Assembly (NCBI RefSeq): GCF_028475105.1
Contig: NZ_CP116936.1
Span: 6,447,501 to 6,511,500, forward strand
Length of the DNA stretch: 64,000 bases
From: Micromonospora sp. LH3U1
Lineage (GTDB): Bacteria > Actinomycetota > Actinomycetes > Mycobacteriales > Micromonosporaceae
Direction of reading: 5' to 3'
Under the pieces are notes generated by a model that made no database searches, was not told the DNA's origin, and worked only from the letters and a program-made list of their open reading frames with translations. A program made the position numbers and the translations under genes. Positions within the stretch are counted from its first letter, which is position 1. Each line of letters opens with the position of its first letter. Positions 44,586 to 53,158 of the stretch are shown here, in pieces.

Positions 44586-44605
44586 CAGAGCACCCTAGGC
44601 ACCGC

Positions 44606-44860
44606 TCAGAGCTGCGGCGTGGTCAGGTCCCGCAGGAGCCGGTCCTCCTCGACCCGCCAGTAGCCGTGCTCCTTGCCGTCGAGCATCACCACCGGCAGCC
44701 GGTCCCCGTACTCCCGCTCCAGCCCGTCGTCGCCGGTGACGTCCCACTCGACCCACTTGTCGCCGGTGACCGCCACCACCCGGTCGAGCGCGGCCTTGGC
44801 GTCGTCGCACAGGTGGCAGCCGGGTCGGGTGATCAGGGCGAGTCGGGCGTCACTGGCCAT
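44606..44860 (-). CDS. Glutaredoxin/thioredoxin-fold protein
   Basis: 84 residues with a thioredoxin-like CxxC active site, C15-H-L-C18 (RPGCHLCDDAKAALD), and the cis-proline in RLPVVMLDG. It belongs to the DUF836/glutaredoxin-like group of small actinobacterial redox proteins, which are likely mycothiol- or thioredoxin-linked. Its start lies within the end of the acyl-CoA-synthetase-like gene (11-base overlap), so it is translationally coupled to it. In Streptomyces a similar small redox gene lies next to the rex-hem-bldN block. Confidence 0.85.
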   Translation of the reverse strand: MASDARLALITRPGCHLCDDAKAALDRVVAVTGDKWVEWDVTGDDGLEREYGDRLPVVMLDGKEHGYWRVEEDRLLRDLTTPQL

Positions 44861-46499
44861 CGGTTGCCTCCGTGCGGGTGTCGGCGATAGCCGGCGGGTC
44901 GGTCGGCATTGCCGACCGGAGCTGGGTCTTGCGTACCTTGCCGATCGCCGAGTGCGGCAGGGCGTCGACGAACTCGACGGCGGTCGGGCACTTGAACCGG
45001 GCCAGGTTGCGTGCGCAGTGGGCGAGCAACTCCTCGCTGGTCACCGGTCGGCCCTGCGCCGGCACCACGTACGCCCGCACAGTCTCGCCGGTCCGCGGGT
45101 GCGGCACACCCAGTACCGCCGACTCGGCCACCCCGGGGTGTCCGGTGAGCACCAGCTCGACCTCGTGCGGATAGACGTTGAACCCGTTGACCAGGATCAA
45201 CTCGCCGAGCCGGTCGACCAGGAAGAGGTCGCCGTCCTCGTCGGCGTACGCGATGTCGCCGGTGCCCCACCAGCCGTCGGCGTCCGGGCCACCCCGAGCG
45301 TCGGGCCAGTAACCGGCGAAGAGGTTGGGGCCGCGTACCACGATCTGCCCCGGGTCGGTGCCCGGCGCCACGTCGGAGATGTCCAGCTCATCGGGGTCCT
45401 CATCGGGCACGGCCAGCCCGTCGCGCCACAGGTCCACCCCGTCGGCGTCGACCAGGCGGAGTTGCACACCGGGCAGTGGCCGGCCGATCGAACCCGCCTT
45501 GGCCACACCGCCGACCAGGGTCGAGGTGAGCACCGGCGCGGTTTCGGTGAGGCCGTACCCGATGTGCACCTGATGGCCGGTGACCTCCGTGAAGCGCGCC
45601 GCGACCGTGGGCTCCAACGGTGCCGCGCCGCAGACCGCCACCCGCACCGACGCGGTCGCCGCGCGGATCGTGGCCACGTCGGCCCAGGCCAGGAACATCG
45701 ACGGTACGCCGACCAGCACGCTGACCCGGTGCCGGGCGATCTCGTCCAGCCCCGCCGTCGGGCCCAGCTCGTCGAGCAGCACGCCGGTCGCGCCATGGTG
45801 GACGACCGCGCCGAGCCCCGAGTTGAGCCCGTACGCGTGGAACAGCGGCAACGCGAGCAGCACGGTGTCCGCTGGCCCGACCACCGTCGGCTCGATCTCG
45901 TCGACCTGCTCGTGGTTGGCGAGCAGCGCCTGGTGCGAGAGCATCGCCCCCTTGGGGCGCCCTTCGGTGCCGGAGGTATAGAGCAGTACAGCCAGGTCGG
46001 CACCGCCGCGCTGCGGGCGGGGCGGCGGTCCGGGCGCCTCGGCGGTCGGCGGGGTCCCGCGTACGACGGCGAGCGCCGGCAGCTCGGCGGCCACCTGGGC
46101 GACCAGGCCACGCACCCGTTCGGTGCCGATCAGCACCGACGCACCGGAGTCGGCCAGCACGTGCCGCAGCTCCGGGGCGGTGAAGCCGGGGTTGACCGGC
46201 ACGGCGACCAGCCCGGCGCGCAGAGCGCCGAGCCAGGTGATCACGAAGTCGAGGGTGTTGGGCAGTGCGATCGCGACGCGTGGCGGGGTGCCGCCGGGGT
46301 TGGTGGGCGGCGCGGCGGCGGACAGGCCGCGCGCGGCGGCGTCCACCGCGGCGTCCAGTTCGGACCAGCTGAGGGTGTGGTCGCGCCAGTGCAGCGCGGC
46401 CCGGTCATCGCGGTCGAGAGCCGCCCGGCGGACCCGGTCGGCGAGGTTCGGCGCGGGGTGGTCTGCCGCTGCGTCCTGCACGGTGATCGAGTCTGGCAC
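44850..46499 (-). CDS. AMP-binding acyl-CoA/acid-thiol ligase family enzyme
   Basis: About 549 residues. The ATP/AMP motif is VLLYTSGTEGRPKGAMLSHQ, further core motifs are YGLTETAPV, GWWGTGDIAYADEDGDLF and ELILVNGFNVYPHEVE, and the C-terminal catalytic lysine is in SAIGKVRKTQL. It activates a carboxylic acid as an acyl-adenylate and transfers it, usually to CoA. The substrate is probably a fatty or aromatic acid but cannot be read. The start is uncertain: GTG 46499 gives the usual length, ATG 46570 would add 24 residues. It reads leftwards, away from bldN. Confidence 0.85.
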   Translation of the reverse strand: MPDSITVQDAAADHPAPNLADRVRRAALDRDDRAALHWRDHTLSWSELDAAVDAAARGLSAAAPPTNPGGTPPRVAIALPNTLDFVITWLGALRAGLVAVPVNPGFTAPELRHVLADSGASVLIGTERVRGLVAQVAAELPALAVVRGTPPTAEAPGPPPRPQRGGADLAVLLYTSGTEGRPKGAMLSHQALLANHEQVDEIEPTVVGPADTVLLALPLFHAYGLNSGLGAVVHHGATGVLLDELGPTAGLDEIARHRVSVLVGVPSMFLAWADVATIRAATASVRVAVCGAAPLEPTVAARFTEVTGHQVHIGYGLTETAPVLTSTLVGGVAKAGSIGRPLPGVQLRLVDADGVDLWRDGLAVPDEDPDELDISDVAPGTDPGQIVVRGPNLFAGYWPDARGGPDADGWWGTGDIAYADEDGDLFLVDRLGELILVNGFNVYPHEVELVLTGHPGVAESAVLGVPHPRTGETVRAYVVPAQGRPVTSEELLAHCARNLARFKCPTAVEFVDALPHSAIGKVRKTQLRSAMPTDPPAIADTRTEATDGQ

Positions 46500-46914
46500 A
46501 GCGGGCCGCGACAGGCCACGCCCGACGGTTGGGCCGGAGCCCGGACGGCGGCGTCGCACAAGTCTCATCCACGGGACTGTCCGGCGTGCCACCGGCGGCC
46601 CGATCAGGTCCTGCCGATGGGATGGCTGACGCCGTCCACAGTCGGTTCGGCGCGCCCGCGCGGACACCCGGCGCGGTGGGTCAGCCGATCAGGCAATGCG
46701 CTCCCGACCAGGGGATCCATCCTGGAACACCGGACCGACGGAAAGTCAATCGCACACGACGGACAACCGGTCCGCCACTGGTGCGACGGAGCGGGAAATA
46801 CTTCCGCCTTGTGTAACGGACTTGCCACGCGCGGGTGACGTTGGCCCTATCATCACTCGGGTCGGGTCACCCCATTTGCCGTGAGTCGACACCCCTCAGC
46901 CCGAGGAGGCCCCC
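46500..46914. other. Divergent intergenic region upstream of bldN
   Basis: A 415-base stretch between the ligase gene and the bldN leader ORF. I found no convincing gene. The end nearest bldN is relatively AT-rich (for example around 46790-46860, GAAATACTTCC, GTGTAACGG, CCTATCATCACTC) and is the natural promoter position. Candidate -35/-10 pairs are not well spaced, so I do not assign a promoter. BldD and other developmental regulators bind this region in Streptomyces; a site is not proven here. Confidence 0.5.
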
Positions 46915-47070
46915 GTGCCTGTGAGTGCATTGGACCAGCACCTCCAGGGGAATTGCCGCCCGTCGGCAACTCCCGCCACAGTCCTGCCCGACCGGAAGCC
47001 CGGTCGGGCCGCCCCGACGAAACACAGACCGGCCCGTCCGGCGACCGACGGGACGGGGGCAACTCGGTGA
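46915..47070 (+). CDS. Leader ORF coupled to bldN
   Basis: A 51-codon frame starting GTG CCT GTG at 46915, 5 bases after a strong GAGGAGG ribosome binding site, and ending at TGA 47068-47070. That stop overlaps the GTG start of the sigma factor (GTGA at 47067-47070). The peptide MPVSALDQHLQGNCRPSATP and onward is basic and shows no known family. Because the sigma gene has only a weak ribosome binding site of its own, ribosomes that finish the leader would probably reinitiate on bldN. Alternatively this is the remains of a frameshifted N-terminus of BldN. Confidence 0.45.
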   Translation: MPVSALDQHLQGNCRPSATPATVLPDRKPGRAAPTKHRPARPATDGTGATR

Positions 47071-48023
47071 CCACCTTCGGTTACGCGGAACGCCCAGCCG
47101 GCCTGGCTGGTCAGCCGACCCGCTCCCACGTCAACGAGCGGCCAGCGGCCCGCGCTCCACTGGACGATTCGAACGGCACCGCCGTGCGGGGCGACGGCGC
47201 GGCGCAACGGATCCGCAGCCGGCCACACCACAACGAGCCACCACCTCGACCTGCGGTGCCCGGCGCGAACGCGAAGCCGGCCGGCGGCCGGGTCGCCGTA
47301 CCGGCCCGACCGATCATGCCTTCGCAGGGTCGACGGGTCAGCGACACACCGGCGGTGACCACCGACCCGGCGGCGGGTGAAACAGCGGTCATTCCGGCAG
47401 TGCCGGCCACCACCGCCACCACCCCGACCGGCTTCCCGAGCCGCCCGGATCCGTCCGACCCGGCCACCGAGGTCTGGACGCTGATCGAGCGGGCTCAGGC
47501 TGGTGAGTCCGAGGCGTTCGGTCTGATCTACGACCGGTACGTGGACACCGTGTTCCGGTTCGTCTACTTCCGGGTCGGTAATCGGCAACTCGCCGAGGAC
47601 CTCACCTCGGACACGTTCCTGCGCGCGCTCAAGCGGATCAGCAGCTTCACCTGGCAGGGTCGTGACCTCGGCGCCTGGCTGGTGACGATCGCCCGCAACC
47701 TGGTCGCGGACCACTTCAAGTCGGGCCGGTACCGGCTGGAGGTCACCACCGGCGACGTGCTCGACGCCGACCGGGAGGACCGGGGCCCGGAGGGCAGCCC
47801 GGAGGCGGCGGTGGTGGAGCACATCACCAACGTCGCGCTACTCACCGCCGTCAAGCAGCTCAATCCGGAGCAGCAGGAGTGCATCGTGCTCCGCTTCCTC
47901 CAGGGCTTCTCGGTCGCCGAGACGGCCCGGGCGATGGGCAAGAACGAGGGTGCCATCAAAGCCCTCCAGTACCGGGCCGTTCGCGCCCTGGCCCGACTCC
48001 TGCCCGACGGCTTCCAGCCGTAG
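47067..48023 (+). CDS. bldN: ECF-type sigma factor BldN
   Basis: 318 residues. The first 135 are low-complexity, rich in P, A, R and T, comparable to the N-terminal extension of Streptomyces BldN (made as a pro-sigma). Sigma region 2 starts VWTLIERAQAGESEAFGLIY and includes LAEDLTSDTFLRALKRIS, FTWQGRDLGAWLVTIARNLV and DHFKSGRYRLEVTTGD. Region 4 is EQQECIVLRFLQGFSVAETA and MGKNEGAIKALQYRAVRAL. These stretches are nearly the same as in S. coelicolor BldN. It directs RNA polymerase to developmental promoters. The adjacent rsbN-like gene is its anti-sigma. GTG 47067 is used; the frame is open upstream. Confidence 0.88.
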   Translation: MTTFGYAERPAGLAGQPTRSHVNERPAARAPLDDSNGTAVRGDGAAQRIRSRPHHNEPPPRPAVPGANAKPAGGRVAVPARPIMPSQGRRVSDTPAVTTDPAAGETAVIPAVPATTATTPTGFPSRPDPSDPATEVWTLIERAQAGESEAFGLIYDRYVDTVFRFVYFRVGNRQLAEDLTSDTFLRALKRISSFTWQGRDLGAWLVTIARNLVADHFKSGRYRLEVTTGDVLDADREDRGPEGSPEAAVVEHITNVALLTAVKQLNPEQQECIVLRFLQGFSVAETARAMGKNEGAIKALQYRAVRALARLLPDGFQP

Positions 48024-48031
48024 TTTGTTAC

Positions 48032-48085
48032 GGCGGGACCGATGGGCGCCGATCAACGTTCGTGCAGCTCAGAGTCGGTCCCGCC
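48032..48085 (+). repeat. Long inverted repeat between bldN and rsbN
   Basis: GGCGGGACCGA (48032-48042) and TCGGTCCCGCC (48075-48085) pair perfectly across a 32-base loop, 8 bases after the bldN stop. It may be a terminator or attenuator that separates bldN from rsbN, which in Streptomyces has its own BldN-dependent promoter. The rest of 48086-48311 has no gene. Confidence 0.6.
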
Positions 48086-48311
48086 CGGTGACGACGATCA
48101 CTTTCTGTAATTTCCGGCCCGCCAGGCCCGTAACCCGTGCCCGGTCCGCCGCGTTTCTCCGGGTGCGACCGGTGGTTGTCCCGGCAAGCCCGGGTCACCG
48201 AGGTCCTCCGGCACGCCGGCGGCACCTCACCTCCGTGGTGTCACACTGCCGCCCGGTCGCTGGCAACGACGGCGGCCGACCGGCCGTGACCAGCGAGAGG
48301 AGGTGCCTGCG

Positions 48312-49178
48312 GTGGACGACATCCTCTTCTCCCGCCGGCGCGCCGAGCGCTTCGCGCAGCTTCTCGACGAGGCCAACGGCGCTCGGCGACACCACGTGCG
48401 ATCCCGAGCGGACGGTCAACTCGCGCCGCTCGTCGCAGTGGGCCAGCGGCTCAGCGTCGACCCACCGGCTGTCGAGGTGAACCCGGACTTCCGTACCGGC
48501 CTGCGGGCGATGCTGCTCGCAACCGCCGAACGGGAAGGGCTGGGCACCGCACCGGCGACCACTGAACCGGCCACCACGACCGCCCGTGGGCGACTGCTGC
48601 CGGCGGCCACCGCCCGGCGGGCCCGAGCCCGAGGAGCGATCCTGGTCGGCATCGCCGCCGGCGCCATCGCCGTCTCCGGCATCTCCGCCGCCAGCGAGAA
48701 CGCGGTGCCCGGCGACGCGCTGTACGGCATGAAGCGGTCGACCGAACGGGCTCAACTCGCTCTGGCCAGCTCGGACATCAGCCGCGGCCAACTCTTCCTG
48801 GACTTCGCGCGGACCCGACTCGGCGAAGCCGCCAAGCTGCGTGGCGACCGCATCGGTTACAGCGCCGTCCTCGACGACATGGACGCCGACACCCGGCAGG
48901 GTGTTCGGCTGCTGACCGCCGCCGCGGTGCAGCGGGCCGAGCCGGGCAGCCTGGACACGCTCAACATCTTCGTCTCGGGCCAACGCCGGGCGGTGAGCGC
49001 CCTGCTCGACGGGAGCACCCGCGTCGACCGGGAGCGGACCCAACGGTCGCTGCTGCTGCTGGACACCATCCGGGAGCGCTCGGACACACTGCGCGCGGCG
49101 ATCGCCTGCGGCCTGCCGGCGCCGACTGCCAGCGACGCCCTCGGCCCCGACCCGAGCGCCTGCCCCGGGGCTCGCTGA
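48312..49178 (+). CDS. rsbN: Anti-sigma factor RsbN-like membrane protein (DUF5667)
   Basis: 288 residues. The cytoplasmic N-terminus (VDDILFSRRRAERFAQLLDE) would bind BldN. One membrane span lies at about residues 108-128 (GAILVGIAAGAIAVSGISAA), followed by a DUF5667 extracytoplasmic domain (ENAVPGDALYGMKRSTERAQ, FLDFARTRLGEAAKLRGD). In Streptomyces RsbN is the membrane-bound antagonist of BldN encoded directly downstream. GTG 48312 lies 8 bases after GAGGAGG; a GTG at 48303 is inside that site and unlikely. The name is by position and domain layout. Confidence 0.8.
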   Translation: MDDILFSRRRAERFAQLLDEANGARRHHVRSRADGQLAPLVAVGQRLSVDPPAVEVNPDFRTGLRAMLLATAEREGLGTAPATTEPATTTARGRLLPAATARRARARGAILVGIAAGAIAVSGISAASENAVPGDALYGMKRSTERAQLALASSDISRGQLFLDFARTRLGEAAKLRGDRIGYSAVLDDMDADTRQGVRLLTAAAVQRAEPGSLDTLNIFVSGQRRAVSALLDGSTRVDRERTQRSLLLLDTIRERSDTLRAAIACGLPAPTASDALGPDPSACPGAR

Positions 49179-49305
49179 CCCCGCGCCCTTATACCGCACG
49201 TCCGACCGGCCGCGACACAGTTCGTTCTGTGTCCGGCCGGTCGCCCGTACTCGGCGGCTACCCTCGCTGGAGGCATCCGTCGTAACCGGTGAGGAAGGGA
49301 ATCGC

Positions 49306-50175
49306 GTGGCGCGTAGCCGTAAGGTGACGGTCAGCACTGACGCCGCCGGGCACACCGCCGGCTGGGCGGAGACCGACCTGGCCCCGGTAGCCGCCCCCGA
49401 CCCGACCGCGGCGGCGTTCTTCGACGTGGACAACACGATGATGCAGGGCGCCTCGATCTACTGGTTCGCCCGTGGCCTCGCCTCCCGGAACTACCTCACC
49501 ACCTCCGACCTGGCCCGCTTCGCGTGGCAGCAGCTCCGGTTCCGGCTGCTGGCCCGGGAGCACGCCGGTGACATGTCCCTGGCCAAGGAAGCCGCGCTGG
49601 CCTTCGTCGAGGGCTGGCGGGTCGACGAGGTGGAGCGCCTCGCGGAGGAGATCTTCGACGAGCTGATGGCTCCGCGGATCTGGTCCGGGACCCGTCAGCT
49701 CGCTCAACGTCACCTCGACGCCGGCCAGCGGGTCTGGCTGGTCAGCGCCGCCCCGGTGGAGATCGGCCGGGTGATCGCCGCCCGGCTCGGCCTGACCGGT
49801 GCCATCGGCACGGTGGCCGAGGTGGTGGACGGGGCGTACACCGGGCGGTTGGTGGGTGACCTGATGCACGGGCCGGCGAAGGCCGAGGCGGTCACGCAGC
49901 TCGCCGCGGTGGAGGGGCTCGACCTGATCCGCTGCGCGGCCTACAGCGACTCGACCAACGACCTGCCGCTGCTCTCGGCCGTGGGCAGGGCGGTGGCCGT
50001 CAACCCGGACGGGTCCCTGCTGCGGCAGGCCCGCCAGCACGGCTGGGAGGTACGGGACTTCCGCACCGGCCGTCGGGCGGTCAAGATCGCCGTACCGTCG
50101 ACCGCAGCGGCCGGGCTGGTCGCCGGCGCGGTCACCGCCGGCCTGGCACTGCAGCGCCGCCGCCGCGCCGACTGA
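49306..50175 (+). CDS. HAD-IB family phosphatase (SerB-like)
   Basis: 289 residues. Motif I is AAFFDVDNTMMQGASIYWFA, followed by a helical cap, motif II VWLVSAAPVEIG, the KAEAV lysine and motif IV CAAYSDSTNDLPLL. A hydrophobic C-terminal stretch (TAAAGLVAGAVTAGLALQRR) suggests membrane association. This group (HAD-IB, like CicA) acts on small phosphomonoesters or phospholipid-derived substrates. The gene lies next to the lysophospholipid acyltransferase and, in Streptomyces, near bldN and rex. GTG 49306 follows GAAGGGA. Confidence 0.88.
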   Translation: MARSRKVTVSTDAAGHTAGWAETDLAPVAAPDPTAAAFFDVDNTMMQGASIYWFARGLASRNYLTTSDLARFAWQQLRFRLLAREHAGDMSLAKEAALAFVEGWRVDEVERLAEEIFDELMAPRIWSGTRQLAQRHLDAGQRVWLVSAAPVEIGRVIAARLGLTGAIGTVAEVVDGAYTGRLVGDLMHGPAKAEAVTQLAAVEGLDLIRCAAYSDSTNDLPLLSAVGRAVAVNPDGSLLRQARQHGWEVRDFRTGRRAVKIAVPSTAAAGLVAGAVTAGLALQRRRRAD

Positions 50176-50184
50176 CTCAGCTTC

Positions 50185-51225
50185 TCAGGGGCCGAATGGG
50201 TCGGGTCGTTGCTCCAACAGCGTGTGCAGGGTCTGCTGGATGGTCTCCCGCACCTGGTCGGCGAGGTTGAAGACCACCAACGGGTCATCCGCCGAGTCGG
50301 TCAGGTGGGCGGTGGGGATCGGCGGGCAGAAGTGGATCAGCCACTTGCTCGGCAGCGGCACCATGCCCAGCGGGCCGAGCCACGGGAAGGTCGGCGTGAC
50401 CGGGAAGTATGGCAGCTTGAGCAACCGCGCCAGGGGCTTGATGTCGGCGAGCATCGGGTAGATCTCCTCGCCGCCGACGATGGCGACCGGCACGATCGGG
50501 GTGCCGGTGCGCAGCGCCGCCGAGACGAAGCCGCCCCGACCGAATCGTTGCAGCTTGTACCGGTCGGCGTAGAGCTTGCCGATGCCCTTGAAGCCCTCGG
50601 GGAACACACCGACCAGATCACCGCCGCCGAGCAGCCGCTCGGCGTCCGGGTTGCAGGCCACCGTGCCGCCGGTCTTGCGGGCGATCTCCGACACCACCGG
50701 CATCCGGAAGACCAGGTCGGCACCGAGCAGCCGCAGGTAGCGGTGGGCGGGATGCTTGTCGTGCAGCGCCGCCGAGAGGATCAACGCGTCCAGAGCGACC
50801 GTCCCGGAGTGGTTGCCGACCACCAGCGCGGGCCCATCGACGGGCACGTGCTCCACCCCACTGACCTCGGTGCGGAACCAGTCCCGGTAGAGCAGCCGCA
50901 GCAGTGGGTGGAAGACGGCATCGGTCAAATCCGGGTCGAAGCCGAACTCGTCCACCTCGTAGTCGCCGGAGAACCGTCGGCGCAGGAACGCCAGGCCGTT
51001 CGCGACCTTACGGTCCCAGTGGTCCCCCGGCCGGTCCGGCACCGCCGGCTCGACCGGCGTCGGCGGCAGGGGCGGGGTCGGCGTCAGGGGCGGCGTCGAC
51101 GCGACCTGGGCGGCCGGCCGATGTCCGTTGCGCCGCGCCGACTCCGCGTCCGGTGCGGGCAGTTGCTGCGGTACGTCGAAACGCCCGACCCCCTGCGGGT
51201 CGCGCCCCTCCCCCGACCCGGTCAT
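50185..51225 (-). CDS. Lysophospholipid acyltransferase family protein (PlsC-like)
   Basis: 346 residues. The N-terminal 60 residues are proline-rich and disordered. The PlsC domain begins near residue 115; the catalytic histidine region is LVVGNHSGTVALDALI, where H and D are spaced more widely than in the usual HX4D, a variant seen in this actinobacterial family. GVFPEGFKGIGK matches the later FPEG motif. It transfers an acyl group to a glycerolipid-type acceptor at the membrane. The start overlaps the epimerase stop (ATGA at 51222-51225), so the two are coupled. Confidence 0.85.
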   Translation of the reverse strand: MTGSGEGRDPQGVGRFDVPQQLPAPDAESARRNGHRPAAQVASTPPLTPTPPLPPTPVEPAVPDRPGDHWDRKVANGLAFLRRRFSGDYEVDEFGFDPDLTDAVFHPLLRLLYRDWFRTEVSGVEHVPVDGPALVVGNHSGTVALDALILSAALHDKHPAHRYLRLLGADLVFRMPVVSEIARKTGGTVACNPDAERLLGGGDLVGVFPEGFKGIGKLYADRYKLQRFGRGGFVSAALRTGTPIVPVAIVGGEEIYPMLADIKPLARLLKLPYFPVTPTFPWLGPLGMVPLPSKWLIHFCPPIPTAHLTDSADDPLVVFNLADQVRETIQQTLHTLLEQRPDPFGP

Positions 51226-52298
51226 GACGACCGCTCCCGCACTGCCGAGCGGACCTGCCGGATGCCGTCCAGGACGAGCTGCTCGGCGGCGGCCAACTGA
51301 CCCCGCGTGACCACCACCCCGCCGTGATGGGCGCGGATGAAGTCCTCGAACGCTTCGGCGGTGGAGCGGGGCGTGAAGCCGTACTCCTGCTCAAGCCGGG
51401 TGGTGTCGACAACCCGGCCGTGCACGAAGAGGTCGACCTGGTCCAGGCCGTAACGGCCGAAGCCCATGCTGCGGGCCAGCGCGGCGGCACCGGAGAGACC
51501 CGGCTCCAGCACCGGCACGGCCACCCGACCGGCCCGCCGGATCGCCTGGGACAGCGACAGCACCCCCGGACCGGCGACGTTGTAGGTGCCGGGATGGTCC
51601 TCCACGATCGACCGGTGCAGCACCTCCAACGCGTCGTCGAAGTGCAGGAACTGCAGACGGGGGTCACGGCCGAAGACGGTCGGCACGAACGGCTGCGAGA
51701 AGTAGCGGGTCAACGTGGTGTCGGCGGTCGAGCCGATGAACGGGGCGAAGCGCAGCACCGTCGCGGTGACGTCGGACCGGCGGCGCCGGAAGCCACGGAC
51801 GTATCCCTCAAGGTCGAGGATGTCGCGGCCGAACCCGCCGCGCGGCACCTCCCGGGGCTCGGTCTCCTCAGTGAAGACCGCTGGGTCCCGGAACGACACC
51901 CCGTACGCGGCGGTAGACGAGCGGACCACGAGCTTGCGCAGCCGGGGCGCCCGTTGGCAGGCGGCGAGCATCTGCATGCTGCCGATGACGTTCTGGTCCT
52001 TCATGCCCGACCGGCCACCGTGCTGCGGGTCGGGGGAGCTGACCAGCGCGAGGTGCACCACCGCGTCGACGTCCAGGTCGGCGAGGAGGCCACCGAGCGC
52101 ACCGGTGTCGACGCGGATCCGTTCGACCCGGTCCAGCAGGTCGGTGAACTCGGTGCCGGAGTCCGGAGCGTCCACCCCGATGACCCGTTCGATCCGTGGG
52201 TCGGCGGCCAGCCGGGCTGCCACGTGGGCGCCCAGATAGCGGCCCACCCCGGTGACGAGGACGACCCCCGGAGCACCTGAGGTGCTACCGGGGGTCAT
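51222..52298 (-). CDS. NAD-dependent epimerase/dehydratase (extended SDR)
   Basis: 358 residues. The Rossmann glycine motif is VTGVGRYLGAHVA at the N-terminus, the SDR acidic residue is in VIGVDAPD, the family YxxxK region is represented by SSTAAYGVSFRD without a clean lysine, and a C-terminal substrate domain follows. The active-site tyrosine is present but the lysine is not obvious, so it may be a binding protein rather than an active epimerase. It is the first of two coupled genes with the acyltransferase. ATG 52298 is used; a GTG at 52307 is possible. Confidence 0.82.
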   Translation of the reverse strand: MTPGSTSGAPGVVLVTGVGRYLGAHVAARLAADPRIERVIGVDAPDSGTEFTDLLDRVERIRVDTGALGGLLADLDVDAVVHLALVSSPDPQHGGRSGMKDQNVIGSMQMLAACQRAPRLRKLVVRSSTAAYGVSFRDPAVFTEETEPREVPRGGFGRDILDLEGYVRGFRRRRSDVTATVLRFAPFIGSTADTTLTRYFSQPFVPTVFGRDPRLQFLHFDDALEVLHRSIVEDHPGTYNVAGPGVLSLSQAIRRAGRVAVPVLEPGLSGAAALARSMGFGRYGLDQVDLFVHGRVVDTTRLEQEYGFTPRSTAEAFEDFIRAHHGGVVVTRGQLAAAEQLVLDGIRQVRSAVRERSS

Positions 52299-52395
52299 CT
52301 GACGCACCTACCGCGGCAGGAAGGATCGAGCCGGGACGACCACGGCCTGATCACCTGAGCCTCCGGGAGTCGACAGTTTGGCAAGTGACGCCGAA

Positions 52396-52416
52396 CGCCG
52401 GGCTATGAGCCCGGCG
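52396..52416 (-). terminator. Terminator of the bS22-like gene
   Basis: CGCCGGGCT (52396-52404) and AGCCCGGCG (52408-52416) pair perfectly around ATG, four bases past the stop codon of the leftward small ribosomal protein gene. Confidence 0.75.
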
Positions 52417-52420
52417 GCGA

Positions 52421-52522
52421 TCACTTGCCGAGACGGCGACGCTGGACGCGGGTCTTGCGCAGCAGCTTGCGGTGCTTCTTCTTAGCCATGCGCTTACGGC
52501 GCTTCTTGACCACCGAGCCCAT
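52421..52522 (-). CDS. bS22-like small ribosomal protein (AURKAIP1/COX24 domain)
   Basis: A 33-residue, highly basic peptide: [17 protein letters not shown], then [14 protein letters not shown]. The [20 protein letters not shown] core is the AURKAIP1/COX24 signature, found in the mycobacterial ribosomal protein bS22 and in mitochondrial mS38. It binds 16S rRNA near the decoding centre in those ribosomes. The short frame is easy to miss; the sequence match is unmistakable. It is followed by a hairpin. Confidence 0.92.
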   Translation of the reverse strand: MGSVVKKRRKRMAKKKHRKLLRKTRVQRRRLGK

Positions 52523-52736
52523 ACGACAGCCTTTCGATACAACGTGCGGGGCGGACCGGATGACACCACGCAGGTGGCGACGGCGACCGCTTGCGGACAA
52601 CGGACCGGACCGGTCTGGGCGGCAGGGCGCACCGGTGGGGTCTCGATCGGGGTCCAGGGTAGCCGCAGAGCGTCAGCCGGACCAACGCGCCCCCGTCGAT
52701 GCCGGTTACGTGGCACTCGGAGGGCGGTCCGGTGGC

Positions 52737-52946
52737 TCAGGCAGTCTCCTGAAAAGCACCCCGGAGATATTCGTGCACCGCGTGCTCGGGCACCCGGAAT
52801 GACCGGCCAACCCGCACGGCGGTGAGCTCACCGCTGTGCACCAGGCGATAGACCGTCATCTTCGACACCCGCATGACCGTCGCCACCTCCGCGACGGTCA
52901 GGAACTTGACCTCCGACAGCCGTCCGTCGGACTGCGACCCGGCCAT
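52737..52946 (-). CDS. Excisionase-type HTH DNA-binding protein
   Basis: 69 residues. A single winged-HTH of the excisionase/MerR-like group: FLTVAEVATVMRVSKMTVYR, VHSGELTAVRVGRSFRVP, then a short C-terminal helix. It looks like the small BldC-like and related proteins of Streptomyces located next to bS22, near bldN and rex. It likely binds DNA cooperatively and controls development or metabolism. Its own promoter region lies in 52947-53158, where a partly palindromic CTACCGTACTGGTAA occurs. ATG 52946 is the clear start. Confidence 0.88.
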   Translation of the reverse strand: MAGSQSDGRLSEVKFLTVAEVATVMRVSKMTVYRLVHSGELTAVRVGRSFRVPEHAVHEYLRGAFQETA

Positions 52947-53158
52947 GGCTCACCGACCCATCCCATGCCCGGCGCGTGCCAACCCGACGGATGCTCCGGG
53001 CCGGGCCGGCGACGCGCGTGTTACCAGTACGGTAGCGGGACGGCTGTGACCGGCGCGATCCCTTCGTGCAACTGATCATGCTTCGGTCTTTGGTTCACCC
53101 GATCCGTGTCTCCGATTTTCGCCCGCCTGCGTCCGCCGTCCGGTTGCTCCGACGCTGC

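Noticed and set aside
46881-47066. Extension of BldN upstream to an earlier start in the same frame
   Set aside because: The ATG/GTG choices there have no ribosome binding site, while the leader frame at 46915 has a perfect one in another frame. I kept GTG 47067 but note the doubt.
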